From Porphyromonadaceae bacterium (GTDB lineage Bacteria; Bacteroidota; Bacteroidia; Bacteroidales; Porphyromonadaceae): 64,000 nucleotides of DNA. Every line of letters begins with the position of its first letter. Position 1 is the stretch's first letter. The notes below the pieces were generated by a model that worked only from the letters and a program-made list of their open reading frames with translations, did no database searches and was not told the DNA's origin. Shown here one piece after another: positions 1 through 8,782 of the stretch. Where the stretch lies: NCBI GenBank assembly GCA_030528555.1, contig JAUMYQ010000004.1:52807-116806 (forward strand). Direction: 5' to 3'. The position numbers and the translations under genes were made by a program.

Positions 1-13
1 AAAGATGGGGTAT
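1..13. repeat. Right end of a probable eighth 22-bp-phased array element
   Basis: Bases 4-13 read GATGGGGTAT, identical to the terminal unit of the element at 18560-18569 and preceded by the same A-run. Only this edge is inside the window, so the rest of the copy is inferred. It lies 287 bp upstream of the malQ start, the same kind of location as the other seven copies. Confidence 0.5.
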
Positions 14-299
14 ATTCAGAGAGAGAACGTAATGCACTTAAATTGAATAGCTTGCTCTCTCTCGCTAGTTCAAGTCAAGCAATGAGCGGACCACAAGGCT
101 AGAAGCGAGGGGTAGCGCCTCTATTTTGAACCCAGCCTGGGCTCTATTCGGAGGACAATATCTCATGTTTACAGCCCTTAATGGGGCAAGCTCTTCAAGC
201 TCCTCTGGAGGGAGCTTTCACGCCCCGATAGCCTTTTCGCAAGCTGTACGCTTTTCATTATCTTTGAGCCTCATATCATGACAATAGATAGATCACAAC
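14..299. other. Intergenic region upstream of malQ
   Basis: No gene is visible. A dyad GGGGC (183-187)/GCCCC (222-226) encloses an inner AAGCTCC/GGAGCTT hairpin and could be the end of an upstream transcript. TATCTTTG at 259-266 matches the Bacteroidota -7 consensus TAnnTTTG and sits 34 bp before the malQ ATG. The -33 position has only a weak TTTTC. Confidence 0.45.
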
Positions 300-3014
300 A
301 TGGATATTACTTGCTCCATTACATACAGAGCCGAGCATGGCCACAGGCTATGTATCTGTGGCTCGGTACGTGAGCTAGGTGGATGGGACGAGGAGCACGC
401 CATAGACCTGAGCCAAGAGAGCGAAGATCGCTGGGTATGCACGGTTAGGGTCGATGGCAGGCGTAAGGAGTTTGCCTACTACTACCTCGTCAAAGACGCG
501 GAGGGCAAGGTACTACGCCGAGAGTGGAAGCGCATGCATCGCTTGAGTATCAAGGCTCCCTTTCGCTCCATCTACATGGACGACAGATGGATAGATAGAC
601 CCAAGAATGCGCCCTTCTACAGCTCTGCTTTCTATGACGTCATCTATAGGCAGACCGAGCACCTATTCGAGAGCATGGGCGTAGTGCGCAGCCTTGATCT
701 AGAGCGTGTAGTCCTACAGATCTATGCCCCGACCGTACCGAGTGGATCACGCCTTTACCTAAGTGGATCTACACCTAAGCTCGGGATGTGGGATGTGCAG
801 CGCGCTATCCCGATGGACTACCTCGGCAAAGGAGAGTGGACAACCTATATAGATATGGACAGAAGCCTCTTCGAGGGGCTAAGGGTAGAATTTAAATTCC
901 TCATCTCGGACGAGAAGCGAGAGGCGATACGCTGGGAGGAAGGTCAGAATAGACACTTCATCCTCCCCCCCCAAGGAGCATACGATGCCATTTACGTGGC
1001 AGGTATGAGCTTCTCAGATGAGCACTACCGTCCACGCTTCGCAGGCATGGTAGCCCCACTCTTTTCCTTAAGGAGTGAGGAGGACTGTGGCATCGGAGAC
1101 TTTGGGGTACTCAAAAAGGCAGTGGATTGGGCCGCAAGCTCTGGACTACGTGCCCTCCAGCTTCTACCCATCAACGATACCACATACTACCGAGATTGGC
1201 GAGATAGCTATCCCTACAATGCCATCTCGGTCGATGCCCTAAGCCCCATATTCGCAGACCTTAAGGCTTTGCCTCCACTCAAAGCTCCCGAGGGAGCGAA
1301 GCTCCTACAACGTGCCGAAGCTCTGCGCCTTAGCCCCACCGTCCTCTATCCCGAGGTGCAGCAGCTCAAAGAAGACTACCTATGGCTGCACTACTTGGAG
1401 CATGGAGGTGCGACGATGAAGAAGCGTCCTTACAAGCAATTTGCACTCTACGAGGCAGAGTGGCTAATGCCCTATACGGCTTTTTGTCTACTTAGAGACA
1501 AGCACCCAGGGCTAGGGCTGGAGGCTTGGGGCGAGTACGCAAGTTACGACCCTCAGCAAGTGACCCGACTGCTAGAACATCCCGACAATAGAGATAGAGC
1601 GAACTATTATAAATATGTACAGTTCGTCTTGCATGAGCAGCTCCTCTCAGTGCGCACCTATGCCGAGGAACGAGGTATTCTACTCAAGGGGGACATCCCT
1701 ATTGGAGTATCTCCCCAGAGCGTTGAGGTGTGGGTGCATCCCGAACTATTTCATCTCAATCTCTCGGCTGGAGCACCACCTGACGACTTTGCCATAGATG
1801 GACAAAACTGGGGCTTCCCAACCTACAACTGGCAAGTCATGCAGAGAGATGGTATGCTATGGTGGCGCAGGCGTTTCGAGCGCATGTCTAACTATTTCAA
1901 GGCTTTCCGTATAGACCATATCCTTGGCTTCTTCCGTATTTGGGAGATCCCTCGGCATCAATACTCTGGGCTATTGGGGCACTTCTCCCCTGCCTTACCC
2001 TATTCGCTCAACGAATGGCGACAGCAGCTTGGGCTGACCGAGGGAGACATGCTGGAGCACCTGATCTATCCCTGCCTACACGAGAACGATCTCGAGGGTG
2101 AGGCCGCTTCTCTCTGGCAACGATGCCGTGAGGCTGGTCTGCTCCTTCGCATCGCTGATACGCCTTACTACCGCCTCAGTACCACAAGCCAGAGAGAGGC
2201 AGAGCATATGGCGCGAGAGTTGCTAGGGCAAGCTGCCGACATTAGCCCCATCATCGCGCTTTGCCACGATGTAGCCCTCATAGAGGACAATCACACGCCT
2301 GGGCTATACCACCCACGCATCGCCCTACAGACTACCCAGCTGTACAGTCGTTGGACTAGAGAACAGCAAGCTCGCTGGGATCGAATAAATGAAGATTACT
2401 TCTATCACCGCCACAACGACTACTGGCGACAGACGGCTATGAAGAGGTTATTGCCCCTACTCGAGAGCACAGATATGCTCGTCTGTGCCGAGGACCTCGG
2501 GATGATACCTGCTGTAGTTCCCGAGGTCCTCGGTGGGTTGCAGATACTTACGCTCGACCTGGAACGCATGCCCAAGGAGACGACCCCCACAGGCTGGACA
2601 CCTATGAGTAGCATCCCCTACACCTCGGTCTGCACCACCTCCACGCACGACATGCCTCCCTTGCGCCTCTGGTGGCAATCTTTGGGAGAGGTAGAGCAGC
2701 AGCGTTATCTTGCGACCCAACTCCGAGGCAAGGCTTTGCCACCCCATCCATCAGACGAGGAGGTTTGCCGAGCTATAGTAGGCGCACACCTCAGCTCCGA
2801 GGCTCTACTCAGCATTATTCCGCTTGCAGACCTAATGTCTATGGACAAACGACTACATTTGCAGCGCGCTGAGGATGAGCAAATCAATCACCCCGAAGAC
2901 CCATACCAGCGTTGGGAATGGCGTATGCCCCTTAGCTTAGAACGCTTACAGAGCGACTACCCCGACTGGAGCGAGAACCTTAGGACTATGCTCCAAGCAT
3001 ACGGACGAGACTAA
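300..3014 (+). CDS. malQ: 4-alpha-glucanotransferase (amylomaltase) with N-terminal starch-binding domains
   Basis: GH77 enzyme that transfers alpha-1,4-glucan segments between maltodextrins in cytoplasmic glycogen/maltose metabolism. The first 240 or so residues look like two CBM20 domains (GSVRELGGWD near residue 22, GSTPKLGMWD near 155). The catalytic part starts near residue 245. RIDHILGF near 536 holds the expected Asp nucleophile, AEDLG near 729 the acid/base Glu, and THDMP near 783 the third acidic residue. At 904 aa it has the long Bacteroidales architecture rather than the roughly 500-aa Thermus type. It may work with glgB at 40.0 kb in glycogen turnover. The ATG lies 34 bp after a TATCTTTG -7 box. 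Confidence 0.95.
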   Translation: MDITCSITYRAEHGHRLCICGSVRELGGWDEEHAIDLSQESEDRWVCTVRVDGRRKEFAYYYLVKDAEGKVLRREWKRMHRLSIKAPFRSIYMDDRWIDRPKNAPFYSSAFYDVIYRQTEHLFESMGVVRSLDLERVVLQIYAPTVPSGSRLYLSGSTPKLGMWDVQRAIPMDYLGKGEWTTYIDMDRSLFEGLRVEFKFLISDEKREAIRWEEGQNRHFILPPQGAYDAIYVAGMSFSDEHYRPRFAGMVAPLFSLRSEEDCGIGDFGVLKKAVDWAASSGLRALQLLPINDTTYYRDWRDSYPYNAISVDALSPIFADLKALPPLKAPEGAKLLQRAEALRLSPTVLYPEVQQLKEDYLWLHYLEHGGATMKKRPYKQFALYEAEWLMPYTAFCLLRDKHPGLGLEAWGEYASYDPQQVTRLLEHPDNRDRANYYKYVQFVLHEQLLSVRTYAEERGILLKGDIPIGVSPQSVEVWVHPELFHLNLSAGAPPDDFAIDGQNWGFPTYNWQVMQRDGMLWWRRRFERMSNYFKAFRIDHILGFFRIWEIPRHQYSGLLGHFSPALPYSLNEWRQQLGLTEGDMLEHLIYPCLHENDLEGEAASLWQRCREAGLLLRIADTPYYRLSTTSQREAEHMARELLGQAADISPIIALCHDVALIEDNHTPGLYHPRIALQTTQLYSRWTREQQARWDRINEDYFYHRHNDYWRQTAMKRLLPLLESTDMLVCAEDLGMIPAVVPEVLGGLQILTLDLERMPKETTPTGWTPMSSIPYTSVCTTSTHDMPPLRLWWQSLGEVEQQRYLATQLRGKALPPHPSDEEVCRAIVGAHLSSEALLSIIPLADLMSMDKRLHLQRAEDEQINHPEDPYQRWEWRMPLSLERLQSDYPDWSENLRTMLQAYGRD

Positions 3015-3021
3015 GTCTACT

Positions 3022-3996
3022 ATGATAGAGAGAATATACGTAGTGACGGATGCCGATGTTCAACAACTCGTAGGCATCAATAAGATCAACTTAATAACCC
3101 TAGGGAACCTCTTCCCTCGCTGTCGCCTCGTGCTGCACGGCAATGTCATCAAAGTCCTGGCAGAGCAAGCCACTGCAGAGCATGTACTGGCAGCCTTGGA
3201 GCGGCTCGAGGCCCTGTGCGTGCAGTACAATCAGCTAACCGAAGCGCAAGTCATAGAGGTCGCTCGTGGCGAAAGCTACACCGAGCCCACCACACCGAGC
3301 CATACCATCATCTATGGGCTGCATGGCAAGCCCATAGTGGCGCGAGGCGAACGACAACAACAGATGGTACGTGAGAATGCAAGCTGCGATTTGACCTTCG
3401 CCATCGGCCCAGCAGGCTCGGGCAAGACCTTTATCGCCATTTGCCTTGCCGTCAAAGCGCTTAAGGCAAAACAAGTGCGACGCATCATTCTCTCACGCCC
3501 TGCGGTGGAGGCTGGCGAGAAGCTCGGCTTCCTCCCTGGTGAGATGAAGGATAAGCTCGACCCTTACCTTCAGCCACTCTACGATGCCCTCGGGGAGCTC
3601 ATCCCAGCCCCCAAGCTCAAAGATCTCATCGACACTGGGGTAATACAAATTGCCCCTCTGGCTTTCATGCGAGGGCGCACCCTCAGCGATGCCGTCGTGG
3701 TGCTGGACGAAGCACAAAACACCACGCCTCAGCAAATGAAGATGTTCCTTACCCGCCTTGGGATGAATGCTAAGATGATCGTCACAGGTGACATGACTCA
3801 GGTAGACCTACCCCGAGGTGTGCGCTCTGGTTTGAGAGATGCACTTGAGAAGCTCGATGGTGTGGAGGGTATCAACACAGTACGCTTCGGGCGGAGCGAC
3901 ATCGTTCGCCATCCTCTTGTTGAGCGTATCGTGGAGGTCTACGACAAGGCTGAGGCGACAGCCAAAGACAATGAAAACAACGAAGCTAATCAATAA
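3022..3996 (+). CDS. phoH: PhoH family ATPase
   Basis: PhoH-like P-loop ATPase; the family is linked to RNA metabolism and stress, but its exact substrate is not settled. Walker A is GPAGSGKT near residue 130 and Walker B VVLDEAQN near 224, followed by the family signature TGDMTQVDLP near 257. The 324-aa length is normal for the short PhoH form, with a KH-like N-terminal region before the ATPase. It begins 7 bp after malQ and ends 9 bp before purC, so it is probably co-transcribed with both. No functional link to the neighbours is implied. Confidence 0.93.
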   Translation: MIERIYVVTDADVQQLVGINKINLITLGNLFPRCRLVLHGNVIKVLAEQATAEHVLAALERLEALCVQYNQLTEAQVIEVARGESYTEPTTPSHTIIYGLHGKPIVARGERQQQMVRENASCDLTFAIGPAGSGKTFIAICLAVKALKAKQVRRIILSRPAVEAGEKLGFLPGEMKDKLDPYLQPLYDALGELIPAPKLKDLIDTGVIQIAPLAFMRGRTLSDAVVVLDEAQNTTPQQMKMFLTRLGMNAKMIVTGDMTQVDLPRGVRSGLRDALEKLDGVEGINTVRFGRSDIVRHPLVERIVEVYDKAEATAKDNENNEANQ

Positions 3997-4005
3997 GCAA
4001 AAGCA

Positions 4006-4947
4006 ATGAAAACTTTGACAAAAACGGAGCTACAGCTGCCCGGACAGATTGGGATATATCGTGGCAAAGTGCGTGATGTATACTTCCTAGAGGGCGATCT
4101 CGTGGCAATAGTTGCCAGCGACCGCATCTCCGCCTTTGACGTAGTGCTCCCTAAGGGGATCCCCTACAAGGGACAAGTGCTCAACCAAATCGCTACCTAC
4201 TTTCTCGAAGCTACCAAAGACATCGTTCCCAACTGGCTCATCTCTACCCCCGACCCCATGGTCTCTTTGGGGCATAAGTGCGAGCCATTTAAGGTGGAGA
4301 TGGTGATCCGTGGTTACCTGACAGGCAGTGCGTGGCGGTCATACAAAGCTGGCGAGCGCACCATCTGCGGTATTACGCTACCCGAGGGTATGAGAGAAGA
4401 TGAGGCATTCTCAGAGCCTATTATTACACCTACAACGAAGGCCGATGAGGGGCACGACGAAAATATCTCTCGAGAGGAGATCATAGCTCAAGGCTTGGTT
4501 TCGGAAGAGGACTACAAACAGCTCGAGGCCTATACGCGAGCCCTTTTTGCTCGTGGACAAGAGATGGCTCGAGAGCGTGGGCTAATCCTCGTAGATACCA
4601 AGTACGAATTCGGCAAGAAGGATGGCAAGATCTACCTCATCGATGAGATCCACACGCCAGACTCCTCTCGCTACTTCTATGCCGATGGCTACGCCGAGCG
4701 GTTTGAGCGTGGCGAGGCACAGAGGCAGCTATCCAAAGAGTTCGTTCGCCAGTGGCTTATCCAAAACGGATTTCAGGGAAGAGACGGTGAGCAGATTCCC
4801 GAAATAACGGAGGAGTATTGCCAGGGTGTCTCCGAGCGGTATATAGAGCTCTACGAACACGTGACTGGTAGCAAGTTCGTCAAGGCCGAGGGGGGAGCAG
4901 ACCTCCATGCTCGCATTCAAAAGAACCTCGAGGAGGCCCTCCGATAG
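4006..4947 (+). CDS. purC: Phosphoribosylaminoimidazole-succinocarboxamide synthase
   Basis: SAICAR synthetase, joining CAIR and aspartate with ATP in de novo purine synthesis. It is the longer (313 aa) bacterial/yeast-like form. Visible motifs are GKVRDVY near residue 21, [12 protein letters not shown] near 38, and [12 protein letters not shown] near 210, the nucleotide and substrate sites of the family. The stop codon is immediately followed by the menG/ubiE ATG with no intervening base, which implies translational coupling. Another purine gene, guaA, lies at 38.3 kb and is not linked to it. Confidence 0.96.
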   Translation: MKTLTKTELQLPGQIGIYRGKVRDVYFLEGDLVAIVASDRISAFDVVLPKGIPYKGQVLNQIATYFLEATKDIVPNWLISTPDPMVSLGHKCEPFKVEMVIRGYLTGSAWRSYKAGERTICGITLPEGMREDEAFSEPIITPTTKADEGHDENISREEIIAQGLVSEEDYKQLEAYTRALFARGQEMARERGLILVDTKYEFGKKDGKIYLIDEIHTPDSSRYFYADGYAERFERGEAQRQLSKEFVRQWLIQNGFQGRDGEQIPEITEEYCQGVSERYIELYEHVTGSKFVKAEGGADLHARIQKNLEEALR

Positions 4948-5670
4948 ATGGTTACTCCCTACAACAATAACGAGCCGAAGGTAAGCCAGGTGCAACGGAT
5001 GTTTAACCGTATTGCCCCGACTTATGATCGGCTCAATCGAATGATTTCCCTCGGGCTAGATCAGTCTTGGCGAGCTAAAGCTATTGAGCTCCTGCGCCCC
5101 TATGAGCCACGGGAGGTACTGGATGTCGCCACTGGGACGGGCGATCTAGCCATCGAGCTGATCCGCTCAATACCAAGTATAGAACAGATCCTCGGAGTAG
5201 ACATCTCCGAAGAGATGATGCGTATCGGAGAGAACAAGGTTCATAGCCTTGGCCTTGACAGTAAGATCAGCTTTGCTCAAGAGGACTGCACGGCTCTAAG
5301 CCTTGGGTCGGAGAGCTTCGATGCTGCGACAGTAGCCTTCGGTATTCGCAACTTCCCCGACATCCCTGCCGCTGCACGGGAGCTTCACCGAGTGCTTCGT
5401 GACGGCAAGCCCCTCATTATCCTCGAGCTAAGCGAACCGAAAAATCTCATCATGCGCCTAGGCTATAAAGCCTATGCAGGGGTAATTATTCCTCTACTTG
5501 GACGTATCTACTCGGGCGACGCCGAAGCCTACAAATACCTGCCTCGCTCCATCGAAGCGATGCCCCAGCACGAGTCCATGGTACAGATACTATTGGAGAC
5601 TGGCTTCCGCGAGGCTTACTACCGCAGCATTGCCCCTGGGACTTGCACGATTTACGTAGCCATTAAGTAG
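4948..5670 (+). CDS. menG: Demethylmenaquinone methyltransferase
   Basis: Class I SAM methyltransferase of the UbiE/MenG family, carrying out the last step of menaquinone synthesis. Motif I is LDVATGTGDLA near residue 50, and AFGIRNFPD near 130 is the UbiE signature. The 240-aa length is typical. Bacteroidales make menaquinone rather than ubiquinone, so MenG is the expected role. It directly abuts purC and is 14 bp before aroE, so it lies in the malQ-phoH-purC-menG-aroE run. Its chorismate-derived product makes the aroE neighbour reasonable. Confidence 0.94.
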   Translation: MVTPYNNNEPKVSQVQRMFNRIAPTYDRLNRMISLGLDQSWRAKAIELLRPYEPREVLDVATGTGDLAIELIRSIPSIEQILGVDISEEMMRIGENKVHSLGLDSKISFAQEDCTALSLGSESFDAATVAFGIRNFPDIPAAARELHRVLRDGKPLIILELSEPKNLIMRLGYKAYAGVIIPLLGRIYSGDAEAYKYLPRSIEAMPQHESMVQILLETGFREAYYRSIAPGTCTIYVAIK

Positions 5671-5684
5671 ATCTTCCCCCAGCG

Positions 5685-6416
5685 ATGAAGCAATATGGTC
5701 TTATAGGAAATCCGCTGAAACACTCGTTCTCGGCGGATTTTTTCAATAACCTCTTCGTCCGTGAGGGAATAGATGCCTATTACGCGCCTTACGAACTAGG
5801 ACATATCAAGGAGCTAGAGGAGCTACTTACCCGAGTACCTCTCCAGGGGCTGAACGTCACTGCGCCTTACAAACAAGAGGTACTGCGCTATGCTACTGAG
5901 CTGTCGCCCGAGGTCGAGGCCATAGGGGCAGCGAACGTACTACGTATAGACCGAAACACGAGTGGGAAGATCGTGCACATCAAGGCCTTCAATACTGATG
6001 TTGTGGGCTTCTCCGAGACTGTACATTCACTTGTAAGGCAAAATGATCTCGCCCTCGTGCTTGGCACTGGTGGGGCAGCTCTGGCTGTGCGCTATGCTCT
6101 GATGCAGCTAGGCTTGTGCGTATTACTAGTGAGCCGTGGCGCGCGCGCAGAGGGCGTTGTCCCCTACAAAGATCTTCGCAACCTGTTACCACTGGCGCGC
6201 CTCCTCGTCAACGCCACGCCTATTGGGTTGCATGAGGGCCAGAGGCTAAAGCTGCCCTACGACTTAATCGAGGCGAGACATCTGTGCTACGACCTCATTT
6301 ATAACCCCACCGAGACACCATTTCTCCTTGAGGCTCGACTAAGGGGAGCACAAACAATGAATGGGCTGGCCATGCTGCACGGGCAAGCTCTCGCTGCCTG
6401 GGATATTTGGCATTAA
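5685..6416 (+). CDS. aroE: Shikimate dehydrogenase
   Basis: NADPH-dependent reduction of 3-dehydroshikimate in the chorismate pathway. GNPLKHSFS near residue 7 is the shikimate-binding loop, and NVTAPYK near 58 carries the catalytic Lys. GTGGAALA near 127 is the dinucleotide loop, and NATPIGL near 178 is the NADP-region motif. At 243 aa it is slightly short of E. coli AroE (272) but has all motifs. It is the last gene of the plus-strand run and is followed by a 13-bp perfect hairpin shared with the convergent barrel gene. Confidence 0.94.
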   Translation: MKQYGLIGNPLKHSFSADFFNNLFVREGIDAYYAPYELGHIKELEELLTRVPLQGLNVTAPYKQEVLRYATELSPEVEAIGAANVLRIDRNTSGKIVHIKAFNTDVVGFSETVHSLVRQNDLALVLGTGGAALAVRYALMQLGLCVLLVSRGARAEGVVPYKDLRNLLPLARLLVNATPIGLHEGQRLKLPYDLIEARHLCYDLIYNPTETPFLLEARLRGAQTMNGLAMLHGQALAAWDIWH

Positions 6417-6487
6417 ATAATCCCTTGTGTGGGTCTACCTCTCTGAGCTCGCGCCTTGGCTTGAGCCACCAAATCTCTCCAAACGAA

Positions 6488-6518
6488 GCGAGCGCAGTGC
6501 CTATTGCACTGCGCTCGC
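6488..6518. terminator. Bidirectional hairpin between aroE and barrel gene
   Basis: A 13-bp perfect stem (6488-6500 with 6506-6518) with a 5-nt CTATT loop lies between two converging genes, so it could end both transcripts. The stem is very G/C rich; there is no long U tract on either side. Confidence 0.6.
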
Positions 6519-6545
6519 GATGGAATTGCAAGGGAAGCTAATTAC

Positions 6546-7115
6546 CTAAAACCTCATCCCTAAAGTGAAATAAGCCGTTCTATCCGTCAGCCCCTTGCCT
6601 CCTGGGAGCGTAATATCCTTGCTTCCACCAGCGATCTCAGTGCCAAGCATTGCGCTGAACGCACCAATGTTTACACCGAGATTGGAGTGTCCACCAAATA
6701 AGAGGCGCCTCGTTTCAAAGTTCGATTTGCGAGCAAATACAAACGAAGCGTTCGGACCAGCCTCCAAGAATACACCAATCTTGTTCGTAATGTTCAGACG
6801 AAGTCCGATACCTACGGGCACGATAAGCTTATGACGTGTAGTCATTGTATTGTATCCAGACCCAACTTCAAACCTCTCGTAGCTGTAGGCTAGCGAAGAT
6901 GCCATATAGAGGTCTAGACGAGCATTGGGATTCACGAAGTACTCCCTTCCAAGATCTAGGCGGAAGCCTCCTTTCGCCTTAACATCCACACCGCTAGCTG
7001 TGGGGACATTGGCGTTCATACCAATGTTTACACGCATCGCATGTGTACGCTCGTTCTGTGCCGAAATAGCCGATACTGCGAAAAACAACAGCACGGCAAT
7101 CATTAGATTTCTCAT
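6546..7115 (-). CDS. Outer-membrane beta-barrel protein (PorT/OmpW-like)
   Basis: 189-aa secreted protein of unknown specific role. The N-terminus has a clear signal peptide (MRNLMIAVLLFFAVSAISAQ), and the rest alternates polar and hydrophobic residues as in small porin-like barrels. It ends in an aromatic residue (TLGMRF), as expected of proteins handed to the BAM complex. Its promoter is unusual: a (TA)9 tract fills the spacer between TTTG and a near-consensus -7 box (see 7159-7189), which suggests expression could vary. The 222-aa barrel at 52.4 kb has the same general layout, including a C-terminal GFRF. Confidence 0.75.
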   Translation of the reverse strand: MRNLMIAVLLFFAVSAISAQNERTHAMRVNIGMNANVPTASGVDVKAKGGFRLDLGREYFVNPNARLDLYMASSLAYSYERFEVGSGYNTMTTRHKLIVPVGIGLRLNITNKIGVFLEAGPNASFVFARKSNFETRRLLFGGHSNLGVNIGAFSAMLGTEIAGGSKDITLPGGKGLTDRTAYFTLGMRF

Positions 7116-7158
7116 TTTTTCTTTGTCTTTTAATCCTTACTTTCTTGCAATTCTCGCG

Positions 7159-7189
7159 CGAATATATATATATATATATAACTTCCAAA
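7159..7189 (-). promoter_or_regulatory. Promoter of the barrel gene with (TA)9 spacer
   Basis: Read on the minus strand, TTTG (7189-7186) is followed by exactly 19 nt and then TATATTCG (7166-7159), one mismatch from TAnnTTTG. Most of the spacer is a (TA)9 dinucleotide tract (7163-7180). The start codon is 44 bp further on. Gain or loss of TA units would change promoter spacing two bases at a time. Confidence 0.6.
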
Positions 7190-7488
7190 TTTTCAGGCTA
7201 TTTATTGCTCCAAATGTGCCATAAATCTCGGACTAAGCAGCTCGTTGCTCGCCTCTCTCCAAGGCTTCAAATGACATAAACGGCATATTCCCTCTATGCG
7301 TGACAAAGAGGGTTCTTGACCTATTAGTCGACCAGCGCATATGCTCTTTACGAAGCTCTCGGCATTGCATAAATATTCCTAGATCAAAATACCAACAAAT
7401 AGGGATGCCAAGGCCCAAGAAGAACTTATACCTTTGCTTCGTTTACAATCAATTAGAGTTAGTATAACACAATAAATCTCTCAAACTA
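7190..7488. other. Intergenic region between divergent barrel gene and flavodoxin
   Basis: No convincing gene is present. TACCTTTG at 7429-7436 fits the -7 consensus and lies 53 bp before the flavodoxin ATG. No good -33 TTTG was found at the right distance. Nothing else recognisable was seen. Confidence 0.4.
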
Positions 7489-7992
7489 ATGAAGAAAATT
7501 GGAGTATTCTATGGATCGTCTACTGGCACGACCTCCGAGCTTGCTCAGCGTGTAGCCAAGGCTGTAGGCGCAGAGGCACATTGCTTTGACGTAGCTAGCG
7601 CATCGGCCAGCGATGTTGCCCCTTACGAAGTGTTACTATTGGGCTGCTCTACCTGGGGCATCGGTGAGCTACAGGACGATTGGGCTGGCTTCCTGCCCGA
7701 CCTAGCCAAGGAAAATCTCTCAGGCAAGAGTGTTGGCCTCTTTGGCTGCGGAGATGCCGACAGCTACCCCGACTCTTTCTGCGAAGCCCTTGCCGAGATC
7801 AAGGATGCTTTGGCTGGTACTGGATGTAAATTCATCGGAGCTTATGCGCCCGATGGCTATACCTACGATGCTACACGTAGCGAAGAGGACGGCAAGCTCA
7901 TTGGTCTCTGCGTAGATGAGGTAAACCAAGCAGATGAGACGGAGACACGCATACAGACGTGGCTCTCGGCTATGCAGCCCGACCTAGCGTAG
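7489..7992 (+). CDS. fldA: Flavodoxin
   Basis: FMN-binding electron carrier of 167 aa, the usual size of long-chain flavodoxins. The FMN phosphate loop is YGSSTGTTSE at residues 9-18, and LGCSTWGIGELQDDW near 51 is the 60s isoalloxazine loop with the stacking Trp. GCGDADSYPDSF near 86 is the second flavin-contact loop. It can replace ferredoxin as partner of enzymes such as the KorAB oxidoreductase at 57.4 kb, though which partner is used here is not visible. It is monocistronic and ends at a 17-bp hairpin. Confidence 0.95.
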   Translation: MKKIGVFYGSSTGTTSELAQRVAKAVGAEAHCFDVASASASDVAPYEVLLLGCSTWGIGELQDDWAGFLPDLAKENLSGKSVGLFGCGDADSYPDSFCEALAEIKDALAGTGCKFIGAYAPDGYTYDATRSEEDGKLIGLCVDEVNQADETETRIQTWLSAMQPDLA

Positions 7993-8019
7993 CGTGCATC
8001 AAGGCTACCCAAAATACTA

Positions 8020-8057
8020 GAGGGGCCTCATCGGAAATTGTTCCGATGAGGCCCCTC
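8020..8057 (+). terminator. Terminator hairpin of flavodoxin
   Basis: A perfect 17-bp stem, 8020-8036 with 8041-8057, and a 4-nt ATTG loop. It starts 28 bp after the fldA stop and is followed by TTATATAT. Confidence 0.8.
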
Positions 8058-8197
8058 TTATATATGTCATATACGCCCAGCGTGCCGAATATCCTCACAA
8101 GGCCGCCACTTGACTAAACCGTACGGGCCAGACGAAGCAGCCGACTATTTAGCTGTAAAGCCAGAAAAGAGCCGAGAGCCATTTCGTGAGCAGCATG

Positions 8198-8488
8198 CTA
8201 TGTCAGATTGATGGAGTGAAACTCCGTTGGCGTACCCAAATGTTCCATCAAGAAACAAACCTGTGCAGGCGAGAGGGTGCGAGCATAAGGTCTGAAGCCG
8301 CGCTCACACAATCCATTGTAAAGCAAACTATCACCACGAATAAGCTTACGAAAGCTGCGACAAGCGGTCTCGACCTTAACCTTGGGATAGTAAACCACTG
8401 CGACCTCTTTAACCGAATAGACCCGAAATTCCTTAAGGATACCGACCCGTAGATCGGCGAACTGATTGTACTTGTCTTTGTGCGTCAT
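8198..8488 (-). CDS. Hypothetical protein (96 aa)
   Basis: I do not recognise this protein. It is a soluble-looking 96-aa chain with no signal peptide or membrane segment. It has a central KEVAVVYYPK beta-strand-like stretch and a paired Arg/Lys region. The phrase VAVVYYPKVK loosely resembles the start of RadC/JAB-type proteins seen on Bacteroidales mobile DNA, but no metal-binding JAMM motif exists here. The ATG at 8488 is the only good start. It stands alone between fldA (convergent) and the Cys-rich gene. It may be a real small gene or a fragment. Confidence 0.45.
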   Translation of the reverse strand: MTHKDKYNQFADLRVGILKEFRVYSVKEVAVVYYPKVKVETACRSFRKLIRGDSLLYNGLCERGFRPYARTLSPAQVCFLMEHLGTPTEFHSINLT

Positions 8489-8782
8489 AGAAATAATAAA
8501 TAATAGTAATACAAATGAGCCTAAACCCTCTTCATCTGTGGTCTAAGCTGACGGCAGGTCAACATATCCACCGTCCTTGCAAGCAAAATTACATACAAGT
8601 ATGTAATGAATGAGGGGGTAAGGCTAAATAAATTTTTGCGACTAACTGGGTCTCTTTCCTCTTGCCTAATTAGGGTCTAAACACAGCAGGAGGGAAGCTA
8701 CTTCTGTAGCTTCCCTCCTGACCTTTATACCACGATGAGGACTGGGACGGATATCTCAACGCCTCGTCCTCCAGTAGCTAAA
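8489..8782. other. Intergenic region with hairpin downstream of the Cys-rich gene
   Basis: No gene is seen. The region holds a 15-bp perfect stem-loop, 8687-8701 with 8706-8720 (loop TTCT). It is likely the 3' end of the minus-strand Cys-rich gene. The remainder is A/T-rich leader of the 96-aa gene. Confidence 0.4.
8687..8720 (-). terminator. Terminator hairpin of the Cys-rich gene
   Basis: A perfect 15-bp stem (8687-8701 and 8706-8720) with a 4-nt loop lies 63 bp past the stop of the Cys/Lys-repeat gene on the minus strand. No strong U tract follows. Confidence 0.55.

Noticed and set aside
2457-2887. Several 60-96-aa frames opposite or within malQ and other large genes
   Set aside because: They overlap strongly supported genes in other frames and show no family features.
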